NCBI RefSeq assembly: GCF_020360975.1
Contig: NW_025408671.1
Coordinates: forward strand, 2,294,001-2,358,000
Length of the DNA: 64,000 nt
Source of the DNA: Hirsutella rhossiliensis
Taxonomy: Eukaryota; Ascomycota; Sordariomycetes; Hypocreales; Ophiocordycipitaceae
Reading direction: 5' to 3'
Both the position numbers and the translations under genes were made by a program. Below, one piece after another: positions 53,185 through 64,000 of this stretch; within the stretch, counting starts at the first letter, position 1; each line of letters begins with the position of its first letter. The notes under the pieces were generated by a model. That model did not search any database. It had not been told where the DNA came from and was given only the letters and a program-made list of their open reading frames with translations.

Positions 53185-56100
53185 AGGCCTAAGTAGTCTA
53201 AGGGCTTTACCTTATAATAAACGCTATTTTTATCTTTACTTATACTATTACGCTTATATTACCTATATTACTATAACTACCCCCTTTACTATACTTACTT
53301 TATAGTCTTAGCCTAGGCTATTATTAGTAGTCCGCTACTTTATTATTTTTATTTACTATTTTAAATAAAGCTTTAAACTTATTAAGGGCTATAGTTCCTA
53401 TAAACTTATATATAGGTTCTTATATAGGGTCGAGATACCCGCGCTACTTAATAAGGACCTTTTAGCGTTTCTCCTTACTAACCTTTTTTTAGCGCACGGC
53501 CTATATCTCTTTAACCTCGAACTTATCCTCTCCCTCTACCTTAATTATAGGTAGTTAAGCATCCGCTACTTTTTATTTAGGCAGCGGGTTAAAGGAGGCT
53601 TTATAAAAGAGGTCTATATTAATCTTATTATAGACCCTTATTAAGAGACTATTAAGCTCTATAACTTATAGGCTAATAACCCTCTATACTATAAACTTTA
53701 TATATAGCTAGTTAAGCTTTTTCTTTAGCTATACCGACCTATAGTTATAAAGGTCTAGCTATACCTTATCTCCTACTATAAACCTATCTACTAGGGCCCT
53801 AGTCTTATTAGTATACTACTCTTAATCTTATACCGCGGCGGCTATCGCGGATTAGTAATAATCTATAGTTTCTTATAGCTTTTATATAAATATAAAGGCG
53901 CGGCCCTTTAGTAATAAATTACTATACTACTCCGCTACTATATCTATAGTAAAGGGAACTAGTAAGGGTAGTTTAAAGCTATACGTTATAAAGAAAGGGG
54001 CTATCTTAATAGAGGTATATAGTTTACTATTTAATATAAGTTAGGCTATAAGGAGCTAATAGTCTTAGTTTACTTAGTTATAGGCTATAACGGCCTATAA
54101 GTAAGCCTATACCTCCTAGTTAACCCTCTTAAGCCCTTCGTCGGTCTATAGGTAATATACTATACTAAGTAGCTATATAATCTAAAGTAGCTAGTATAGG
54201 TACTACTAAAAGCGGCTAGTTTAATTCGATCTCTTAGTACTTATAATAAAAGCTAGCTAGCTATATAAGCGGGCCTAGTACTATAAGAAGCGCTTTATAT
54301 AAGACTTTATATCTATAAATAGTATTAGCTTTAATACTATAGACTTACTAAGTCGGTCCTTAATTACCTATATATAGCGGTTGCCGCCCTTTATAAGTAG
54401 GAGGTCCGTTATAAAGTCTATCTATATATATATATAGAACCGGTTAGGCACCGGAAGCTACTTAAGTAGCCCCTTAAGCTATGCCCTTTAAATCTTAGTA
54501 CGGCCGTAGATATCGTAGTTATAAAGGAAGTAGTAAACGTAGTACTATAAGAGGGGCTAGTAGAAATCCCTCGCGAGGCCTACTACTATACCCTACCTAC
54601 CTAGGTAGCCTACGATACTAAAGTTATAAACGAGCTAAACTAGCTTCCCTTAGAGCTCGTTTTATTTATTTAGCTTTAGCGGTCTATCCTTCTCCCTAGC
54701 TTCTATAGTATATAGCGCGCCCGGCACCTATAGTCTCCCCCGCTAACGTAGGTGCCCCTATAGGTCGATATAATAGTCGGCTACTTATACCTTTAGCTTT
54801 AGCTTTAGATTAAGGCGTCGAGCGCCGGACTTAATAGCGCGGCGCACGCTCTTATAGGTACGGTTTAAAGACGATATCCTATCCTATAAGCGCTAGAGGA
54901 CCTTATCTTAGAATACCTACGCCGTACGCGCCCTTAGGCCGGTCTATCCCTCCTCGCCGGGCTAAGGTAAAGGTATAAGGGAAGGCTTATTTATTAGCGC
55001 CGCGCCTTCCTTTACTAAGGAAGCTCTTATATAAGTCTATAGCGCTTTTTATAGGATAAGCTATAGATCCTAGGCCTTAATATCTACTCCTATTAGCCGG
55101 TCTTAATCCCTTTAGGAAAGCGTATCTAGGACTATAAAGTCCCGCCCTAGCTAGTACTTAATTAAGAAGTTAAAGTATAAGAGATACTTTACTTAGCGGG
55201 CTTACCGCTCTAAGAGGTACTAGCGAGTTATAAAGTACTTAAGGTTCCTATAGTCTATAAGAACCTTAAAGCTCTTATAGCTCTAGAGCTCCGCTTACTA
55301 TTATTTAAGGTAGCTAATAATCGCTAGTATCTCCTTATCGTAAATAGCGTAATTCCGCTCTACTAGGGTTAGCTTATAGGAGTAGAATACTACTAGTTAC
55401 TTCCGCCTATCTACCTCCTAAGAGAGCGTTCCTTTAAGTGCCTAGCTACTATAGTCCGCTTTAACTAATATAGACCGGTTAAAGTCCTACTAAAGTAGTA
55501 CTAGGGCTTAAGAGAATAAGTCCTTAAGCGTATAGAACGCTCCTTCCTATATAGGCCCTTAGCGAAAGGCAGTTTACTTCTTAGTAATCTTATTTAAGGG
55601 CATTATAATATAATAAAAGCCCTTAATAAATATCCTATAATAATTCGCGAACCTAAGGAAGCTCTATATACCTATCTATATAGTTAGGGCAGCTTAGTCC
55701 TAAATCGCCTAGATCTTTATAAGATCCGCCTATATACTTATACTAGTATAGATAATAAAGCCTAGGTACTTAACCCTCTTAACCTTAAATTTATACTTAT
55801 TTAAGTCGAGGTAGAGCCTATAAAGTTAGAGGCGCTTTAAGACCTTCTATACTTTCTATATATAGTCCTTATAAGAGCCGCTTATATAGATAAGGATATT
55901 ATCTATATATATAAAGGCGAACTTATTAAGGAAGTCCTAAAGTATATTATTAATATAATACTAAAAGGTAGCGGGCGCTCCTAAGAGGCTAAAGGGTATT
56001 ATAAGCTACTTAAATAAGCTATAGTATATATAGAACGCTGTCTTTTACTTATTACCCTCTAAGATCTATACCTTATAAAACGCTTATTTTATATCTAGCT

Positions 56101-59100
56101 TCGTAAACTACTTTACCTTTAAAAGGTTATAGAGTATATCCGAGATTAAGGGTAAGGGGTAGCGGTCTAGCCTTATAATTATATTTAGAGCCCTATAGTT
56201 ATAATAGAACTATATCCCGCCCTTTAGTTTACGTATAAATAAGACCGGCGCTCTTACTTTAAAGCTACTTACTTAAATAAAACCCTTATTTAAGAGGTCC
56301 CTTAGCGTCTTCTTTAGTATTAGTAGCTCCGCGTATAATATACTATATAGCGGTCTAAATAGTATAGGTAGTTCCTACCCCTTCTTATTAATATAAAGTA
56401 TAGAAATAGCTAAAATAAGTAGGGAGCCTACCTTTTATTAATATTAATATTTCTCTTAATCCCTAGCTTAAAAGGATAGATTAAGTAAAAGCTCTTCGTT
56501 TAATATAAGCGTAAAAGGAAGCTTCTTATCGAGGGAGTAAGGGAGGAATTTATAAGCGACCTTATTAATATAGTCGTCCTAGGTAAGCTAGATAGTCCGT
56601 TAGGATCTATTTTAAAGGATTCGTATCCCTAGGAACTACTTTAGCTCCCTTAGCTTAGTTATCTTATACTTTTATTATAGGCCTTATATAGCCTCCTTAG
56701 TAGTTACTTCTTCCTCTTTTAGGTAGGCCTAGATAATATTATTAATATAAAAGAAGACTATAACTTTACCCTCCTATATTATATACGGTTCTTAAGGGAC
56801 TTTCTTAAAGCCTAGGGCCTTAAGGGAACCTATTAAATATTATTACTAAAGAAGGAGTAATCTTTATAGTCTATATAAAGCCTTCTTAAGCTATAGAACC
56901 TTTCCTAGCTATTAGAAACTAAGAGGAAGTCGTATATAGATAACTTCTTCTTCCTTAAGGGGGCAGTTAATAAAGGCGTTAACTTTATCTATCTAATCGA
57001 GCTCGAGGTCGAATTCTACTACTATAGCTATAAGGGTCCGAAAAGACATCCCTACTAAGGTAGTTGCCTTAGTAAGAAGATCCTATTTTTCTTACTAGTT
57101 CCTATAAATAACTAGCTAGGCTTTATATTTTTAAAGGAAGCTATATTTATTAGTCTTATAGATAAAGACCTACTTATAGCTAAGGACCTATTTTCCTCTT
57201 ACTTTTTCCTTAAGGACCTTTTTAAAAGACCCTATCTCTTTATATAAGGCTAGGTAGTCTTTCTAGGCCTAGAAAAACTAGTCTCTAAAGGGGTGTTTTT
57301 CTAGCTACTTTTAGTTTACTAGTAGGTCTAAGAGGTCTCTTTTATATACCTTCCTTACTAATAGCTATAGCTTAAAGAGCCGGCCTACTATAAATACTCC
57401 GTAGGAACCGTCTTTTATAAGAGTTAGATAGAAGTTAGAAAAATAATTAAAATAAGGGAGAAATTAGTCTTCTTTTATATCGGGCCTTATACCTTCCTTT
57501 ACTTCTTAAAGTAAGGATAAAAAGGCAGCTAGGTAATCCTTTAAGAGAGGTGCCTTTTCTACCCCCTTAAGGGTTAAGATAAGAAGACTAATAGAGAAAG
57601 CTACTTTTAGATCTTCTTCTTACGTAAGAGGAGGCGTAGGGAGGTAGGCGTATTCTAACTCTACCGCTTTCTTATAGTCTCCTTCTTTATCTAGATTATC
57701 TAATCTAGTAGCTTCCTCTTCTTTTTCTTCCTCGACGTTAGCGTTATCCTCGACTACTTTAATATTAGTTTCTTTTTCTATTTCCTTATCTAGGACCTCT
57801 TCTTAAGACTATTAGGAAGGGGGGATTTAAATCTTCTAAATTAGCTAACGTTATAAGAGTAAGAGGGGCTATTAATCCCTCTTTCCGTTAAAGAAGCTAG
57901 ATTTATTAAAAATTATATCCCTAGTCGAAATAACCTTCTATAAAAGAGGAATCTAGATCTAGAAGATATTTATAGAATTATAACTAATAAGGTAACTAAT
58001 AAAGGCTCTAGGATTAAGCTTTCTTTTCTTCTTCCTTTTTAGCTATATATAGGTAGTTATTACGTATACCTTATAGCTATAAGCACGAAGGTAGGCTAGC
58101 GAGGCCCTCTTCTTTATAAAGAGCTCGAGGGGGGATTTCTAGTTTATTCCTTAAGTAGTCCTTCTAGGGGTCTAGTTCTATAGGTAATAGGCGGTCTTAA
58201 CGACTTCCCTTTAAAGGTCGTATAGAAGCTTTATAGTAAGTCTTATTATATAGGCCCTTTTTATTATAGCACCCCCTAATCTTTCTACCCCTCCGTTCTA
58301 AGCCTAGGTATTTAGTGCTAATAGTAAGGGTAAAATGCCCCTTTTTTAAAGCTAATTTAAGATATCCTTTATAAATAGCTCTCTATTAAACCGTATCTTC
58401 TTTACCTTATAGCTAAAGTAGGATTTTATCTAGTTAATAAAGTCTAGGAAGGTAGACTAGTTATACTTACTTAAGTAGGTCTATAAGAAATAAGGGAAAA
58501 CTATCCTTAAAAAAGCGTCTATAAAAAGTATTACCTTAATAAAGCTTTCTTAGTCCCTAGAAACTTCGGTCTAATCGACCTAAATTTCCTTATATAGCTA
58601 GTCTAGCTATAGAGGCGTTTATCTAGAAATTCGTCTCTTAGTCTTTCCTTAGCTATAGTATTTATATTTAATAGTTTTTAGGCCCCTTATTTATACGCCT
58701 TATTATTAGCCTAGCTTATATAAAGCTAGGGGGCCTAGGTAACTAAGTTATACGTACTAAAGAAGACCGTCTCCTTAGGCTGCTAAAAGAGGGTCCTTTA
58801 TAGTAGACCTATTCCTCCTTAATAGGGAAAGCTAACTTCTTAAGTAGTTCCTTTTTAAGGATAGGTCGGAATTTAAGAAAAGATTAACCGAATTATTCCT
58901 CGATAAGCTTAATAGTCTAATTCTTTTAGACTAGCCTTATAAGCTTAGACGTTATATCTTAAAAGATTCCTTCCTCTTAAAGAAAGTAGAAGGAAATTAA
59001 GCTCGTTAAAAATTAAGGGTAAAAAGCTACCCTTTTTTATTAAAGAATTCGTATAAACCTATTAGGTAATTTTATCGTAAAATTTACTATTCTATATCCC

Positions 59101-60765
59101 TTTATCTATATAGTTAATTCCCCGGTAATAAGGTATTCCCTTTATACCTTCTTAAAGGACTAGAATCGTAAGAGTATATTATAAATATTAAGGGAAGTAC
59201 TAGAGTTAGGGATAGCTGATTTTTATAAGGGGTAATTAGAGGGCTCTAACGGTTAGTTTTAGCTTTATTAATCTATAGGGAAGACGAAGGCCGGATTTAC
59301 TATACCAACGATTTTTCCTTAAATTTATAGCTCGAATAAGGGTAGTAGCGTTAGTTACTATTTCTTAGTAACCTAAATCTTATCTATCTTCTTTTATAAC
59401 GAGGGGTCCTCTTTAAGAGACTATTATATCGTTTCTTATAGCCTCTTTAAAGGGTTAAATCCTTTAGGTCGGTTTTCCTCGAAGACCTATTAGTATTATA
59501 ATAACCGATAGCCTAGGGATTTATAGGCTAGGTAGCCGTTTTATTTAGTCTTTTATTTCTTCGAGGAATCCTCGTCCCGATCTAAAAGGTCTACTTAAAA
59601 ACCTACTCTTTTTACCCCTTATTACTAATTTTAACGAAGAGGTTCGATTTCGACTAGTTCCTTAATTTTTCGACTAACGGACTAAACGGTCTATTAGGGG
59701 ACTAGTTAGGCCGGACAGACTAACGGGACTAGGGCCGGGCCTAGAGTAAGATACGAAGCCGGGGCCGGGACCGGGGCAGCTATTAAAGATAGGGTTAATG
59801 CTCTCGAGGGAGGTAGAGCCGAAGGAGCAATAGCCGTAGTAGTAGCAGCAGGGGCCGTAGTAACTAGGGCTATAGCAGCTATAGGGGTAGTAGGTCGAGC
59901 CGTCTAGGTCGAGTACTAGCTATAAAGGAATAAGACTACTTACTATTATACTTTAATAGCCTCTTTATTTAGTTCCTAGCTAGCTTCTTAAAAGATAGTC
60001 GAGTAACCGTTACTAATAGGCTTTATTAGTAGAGATATATCCTATAGCTACTAGCCGGAAAGAGCTTCTATAAGGAAGTATTAGTTAGCTTCCTTAAGGA
60101 TTTCTTCCTACTTAGCTAGCTACGACGAAGCTAGTAGGTTCCTAGTAGAAAAGGCTCCTAGGTATACTATATAGGTCTTCTTAATACGGTTAGTTATATA
60201 GCCCCTTAAGGGAGCTATTAAGGTCTCGAGCTTTAAAAGCTACTACCTAAGAGTCTCTTCTTCTTAAAGAGAGATTAGCTTTATAGTACTAACGGATTCC
60301 GTTATCGCTATACGTATAGTAGTTAGTAGCTTTATCTTATAGAGGTACTCCTTTTAGTAACTCTTATAGTCGCTTAAGGTAGTAGAAAAAGCTCTTTATT
60401 ATATAGAGGTTAGCTTAGAGAAGAAGGAAGCTCCCTTTATAAATTCCGTTGCCCTAAGATAAAGAGGGGGCTTAAGAGGGTCCTACTTATTAAAGAAGAC
60501 TAAATTATAGATAGTTCTATCTATATAAGCCTATAGCTCCTTTACCTACTTATCTTAATCTTAGGGCTTTATAAGAATCGTCCTATAGACTATAAGGATA
60601 GTAAAGGAGTCGGTTTTCGTTATTATTATAGGGAAGGGTAGAAAGGTTAGGTAAAAATCGGCTTTTTTAATAAAAAGGGTAAAAGGAAGCTATAAAGGAT
60701 ATAAGAAAGGTGCCTTTTATAGTAGCTAGAAGGTATAGGAATTCTATTCCTCCTAAGCTTATAAC

Positions 60766-61241
60766 TCTCGTAAAGAGAGATATAAGAAGTATATAAAAAT
60801 ATATAAAGGTAAAATTAAAAGTAAGGGGTCGGATAGGTAGGGTAGAGAGATTTAATTCTTATAAGGGTAGTAATTATAGTAAGGGAATAATTATTATATT
60901 GCCTTAATTATCCTTTTTTCCTTTATTTAACGCCCCTCTTTATACCTATCTAGCATCTTAATTAATAAAGAAGATCCTACTTAAAGAAGCTATTAATATC
61001 CTTTTAACTACTAAGCTTTTTACTAGTTTTTTCCTTTTTTTCTAGCCGTTACTAGTATATCCGTCTTATCTTTCGCTACCTCTATAAGAAGCTATCGCTA
61101 CTTTTACTTCCTCTCTTACCCTTACCCTTCTCTTTATACTTCCTTTTAGCTCCTTCCTTAAAACCTATTTTTTAGCTTCCTAGGTCCTTTATACTAAGGG
61201 ATATCTCTAAGAACTACGAAATTAAGCTATACTTCGCGGTA
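60766..61241 (-). repeat. 5' LTR of copia2
   Basis: 476 bp, direct repeat of 50,808-51,283; inner side carries the initiator tRNA-Met-type primer site. Confidence 0.85.
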
Positions 61242-64000
61242 ATAAGCGCCTTTAAGATTAAGGGCTATAAACTATTTTTTATTATATAGTCGATCTTATA
61301 GTTTTAATATAAGCGGTAATAGTATTCGGTCCTTTATTATAATATCGTTTAAGTATTTATAGTTAATAACTAGTTATAGCTTACTATTTTTCTTTAAAAT
61401 AAATATAACTAGGTAGCTTACTTTAGATATTAACGTTTATATATATCCCTTTTATAGATTCTTATCGAGGTAGTTATATAGCGTTTATAGTTACTTTTCG
61501 TTTAAGTTATAGATCTTATAAAACGTCGGCGTTATTCTATCCTTAAGATAAAATTTATAGTCCTATTAGCTATATTTAGGTAACCCTATCTTAAGTTCTT
61601 CCTTAAAGAGTTTATTATATTTCTAGTATTCCTAGGGGATATTCTTTATTCTATCTTATAGGCTTTATTCTTTCTTTTAAGAGCTAGTTTCTCTTAACTT
61701 AAGCTCTTTATTAATTTATCTAAGGTCTTTCCTTAAAGTAGTAATAACTCTTTAAATCTTTATATTCTATCCTTTATTTTATTTATATCGGATACTAGGT
61801 TATATAGCTATATTAGTTAGTATATAGGTCTTTTTAATCGATTTTATTATATCCGCTAGTTTAGTTACTATTTTCGTTTATATTACTAAAGCCTATAATA
61901 ATTTACTTAAACGGTTATCCCTTTTATTTTATTTAGTAGCTAAATTATTATAAAATTTTACTTTCTCTTAAATCTATTAGTCTTAGAAACTTATATCTTT
62001 ATTTTAATATAGCTAGCTAGTTTTCTAATTAATTAGTAGGTTACTCTCCTATAGCTATAGAAGCCTTAATATAAGGTTATATTCTTTAATATCTATAATA
62101 TTAAAGTTAACTTATTCGTTATAGCCCTAAATATTAATATTAAGGTAATTAATCTCTATATTAATAATTCCGTTATTATAGTTAAAAGCCTCTCCTTTAA
62201 TATTCGTAAGTTTATATAGATCTTTCTTATATCTTTATATAAGTTAGTAACGATTAACGACTTTAAGTAAAACGTAATTACCTATTATACTATAGTTTAA
62301 AAGTATACGCGCGTAATATCCTACGATTTAAATATCTAATACTATTTAGTTACTATAGCTTACTATTACTATATATAAGGTCCTTAGATCTTATTATATC
62401 GTGCTAGTCTATAGCCCTTTTATAGATAGTATACCTTATTTTTTACTTAGTCCTTATTTATTTTATTTAAGTATTCTTCTTTAATTTATTATTAATATCG
62501 TTTCTTTATATTTTTATTATATAGTATTATATTAGGGCTTAAGAGACTAATTTCTTATAGCTAATTAAAGATTTTTTATTTCTCGATACTATATCGTTTA
62601 TATTATATTACTTTATAGTTAATTATATACTATACTTTATAATTTTATTTATTTTTATACTAAAGGTTAAGTTTTTATTTAGTATCTTTTTATTTTTTAT
62701 ATAGTATTTCCTTATCGATTCTTCCTTAGTCGAATATAGCTTATAGCCTTTATATATATCGCTAATAATCTTTTAATATACCGTTATATTATTTATACTA
62801 TACTTATACTTTTTTATATTTATAAACTCTATAGTTTAAGTATATATATTTATTATAATCTTCTTTATTATATTTAACTTATTATATAAGTCTTTAAAAG
62901 ATTAAGGGTTTAGATACCTTAAAGTAAGTAGCGTTATACTATTCCTTTATTTTAGTATATTTATAAATTTTATATATCTCTAAAAGATATCTTATTAATA
63001 ATCTATAATTATCGCGGTATTTAAGTAGCGTACTATAATCGGGTTTTAATAATATAACTTAGTTATTTAAGTAGCGTTAATCGATTTTCTAGTAGTTTAG
63101 TTCTATACTTAAGTAGGGTTTTAAAAGTACTTATCCCTTAAACTTAACTAAGAAAGCGTTATATTATACCTTTATCTAAAAGTATATTATATAATCTAGG
63201 TAGATATATAATATCTATAAAATATACTTATAGTACTTATAAGTAAGTAGTATTTATATATCGTCTTTAAATTCTCCTTATAGTTACTATTTTTATTATA
63301 AAGCTATAAAGGTATTAATTATAGTAATAGCTATAGTATAGTCTCCTTTATATAGTATTAGTTAATATTAAATTAGTATAGCTTATTAGTTTTCTATAAG
63401 AATTTAAGGTATTTATTAGGTTTTAATTTTAAGTATTTCTTTAAATTCTTTAAAGTATAAAGCGTGTTCTTTAATCGTAGTATTTTCCTTTAATAGCGAG
63501 GGTAGTAGTATAAGTTCGTTCTTATTTTCTATTTCTCTAAGTATTTCTTATTCTTTAAAGCTTATATTATTAATACTTTATTATTCCTCTTTAGGTTACT
63601 ATTTAAGTTTTATAAGTATAAAGGCTATATTTATATCTTCTTTATTATATTATTTATAGACTACCTATTATTATTATCGATTTTTATTTTATATATCTTC
63701 TTAGAATTATTTACTATTCTTTTTAATTTAGTCTTAAGAAACTCCTTTAAGATAAGAGTATTTTAGTTCTATAAATTTAACTTATTTCTATATTTTAGGA
63801 TCCCTTTATTATATTATTATAAGGGTCTTCTTTAGTAGCTTTAAAAACTATCTAATACCGTTCTTATCGCTTAAGTATACTATATATTCGTTATTATAGT
63901 ATATAGTTTAATTAAGGAGTTTATACTTTAGTTCTTATTTATTAATAGCGTTTAGGTATTTCTTACCTTTTAAAGCTAGTACTTAGTAGGTTTTCTTTTC

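Larger units (their letters stand above)
51531..56402 (-). mobile_element. Gypsy family B copy B2, 5' truncated, inside copia2
   Basis: Collinear with B1 at a constant offset of about 42,063 bases: 3' LTR 51,531-51,716, antisense ORF 52,148-53,184, chromodomain/integrase, RNase H and reverse transcriptase (YIDN near 55,899-55,910). Similarity to B1 stops at 56,402, in the reverse transcriptase region, where copia2 resumes. Thus the 5' third of the element and ~760 bp of copia2 are both missing, most simply by one deletion after insertion. Confidence 0.8.
50808..61241 (-). mobile_element. Ty1/Copia element copia2, both LTRs present, interrupted by Gypsy B2
   Basis: LTRs at 50,808-51,283 and 60,766-61,241 are both 476 bp. 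On the minus strand: 5' LTR, primer-binding site GTTATAAGCTTAGGAGG (initiator tRNA-Met type, RIPed) at 60,749-60,765, gag (about 59,200-60,700), integrase (near 58,200), reverse transcriptase with YINN near 56,735-56,750, RNase H partly lost, 3' LTR. It is inserted in Gypsy A2 at the site corresponding to 22,392/22,393 in A1. A clean target duplication could not be read. Roughly 760 bp of copia sequence present in copia1 (about 28,270-29,030) is missing around the B2 insertion. Confidence 0.85.
47125..64000 (-). mobile_element. Ty3/Gypsy family A copy A2, interrupted by copia2, runs off the window
   Basis: 47,125-50,807 and 61,242-64,000 align collinearly with A1 (18,758-22,392 and 22,393-25,150) and are one element split by a 10.4-kb insertion. 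The 3' LTR is 47,125-47,574. Pol on the minus strand is nearly identical to A1 except for further CpA-to-TpA changes. The antisense ORF (47,680-48,380) and the internal part of the LTR (about 47,395-47,560) differ strongly from A1, beyond what RIP can explain. The gag end and 5' LTR lie beyond 64,000. Confidence 0.88.

Noticed and set aside
50803..61246. Target duplication of copia2 in Gypsy A2
   Set aside because: The flanks read TATAG on the left and ATAAG on the right; compared with the empty site in A1 they do not give an unambiguous 5-bp duplication.

Overview
The window looks like a transposon-dense, AT-rich compartment of a filamentous ascomycete (Pezizomycotina) genome, with one short island of ordinary genes. 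The main evidence is base context. Across about 1-15,900, 18,260-33,200 and 43,000-64,000 the dinucleotides CpA and TpG are almost absent, while CpG and TpA are kept. For example, I find neither in the first 540 bases. This is the footprint of repeat-induced point mutation (RIP, CpA to TpA). The decayed sequence still reads as retrotransposon and DNA-transposon proteins in which Gln or Trp codons became TAA/TAG, Cys became Tyr and Asp became Asn. All boundaries and identities were worked out by eye.

Layout. 1-671 is a Ty3/Gypsy family A fragment. 672-3,741 is a 5' part of Gypsy family B. 3,742-9,467 is unassigned decayed sequence with three coding-like stretches. 9,468-14,640 is a second B copy. 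14,886-15,522 holds two head-to-head LTR pieces of family A. 15,523-29,731 is a Ty1/Copia element (copia1) carrying three insertions: a full Gypsy A1 (18,758-26,579, target duplication CTAGC), a miniature LTR element TRIM1 (17,860-18,262, duplication ATATA) and, at its edge, an un-RIPed pogo/Fot1 transposon (15,909-17,857, duplication TA). 29,826-34,055 is a probable Helitron helicase relic broken by a second miniature LTR element (TRIM2, duplication AGATC) and a hAT transposon (31,273-33,558, 8-bp duplication).

The gene island, about 34,060-42,300, has normal composition. It holds a lightly mutated Copia gag-protease relic with its LTR, a multi-pass membrane protein gene (minus strand) and a divergently transcribed opine-dehydrogenase-like gene (plus strand). 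Beyond it lie a transitional stretch, a Mutator-like element with ~145-bp inverted repeats (43,692-46,535), a B fragment, and a nest: Gypsy A2 (47,125 to past the window end), interrupted by copia2 (50,808-61,241), itself interrupted by a truncated B copy (51,531-56,402).

Three observations stand out. First, Gypsy families A and B each carry an extra open frame between the end of pol and the 3' LTR, on the strand opposite to pol. Two A copies with near-identical pol have strongly different versions of it. Second, both miniature LTR elements and the Copia elements share a primer-binding site matching the anticodon arm of initiator tRNA-Met, and TRIM1 also shares its polypurine tract and LTR ends with the Copia element it sits in, so copia is its likely mobiliser. 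Third, paralogous empty sites inside the window let the insertion order be read directly: copia, then Gypsy A1 and TRIM1, then pogo.
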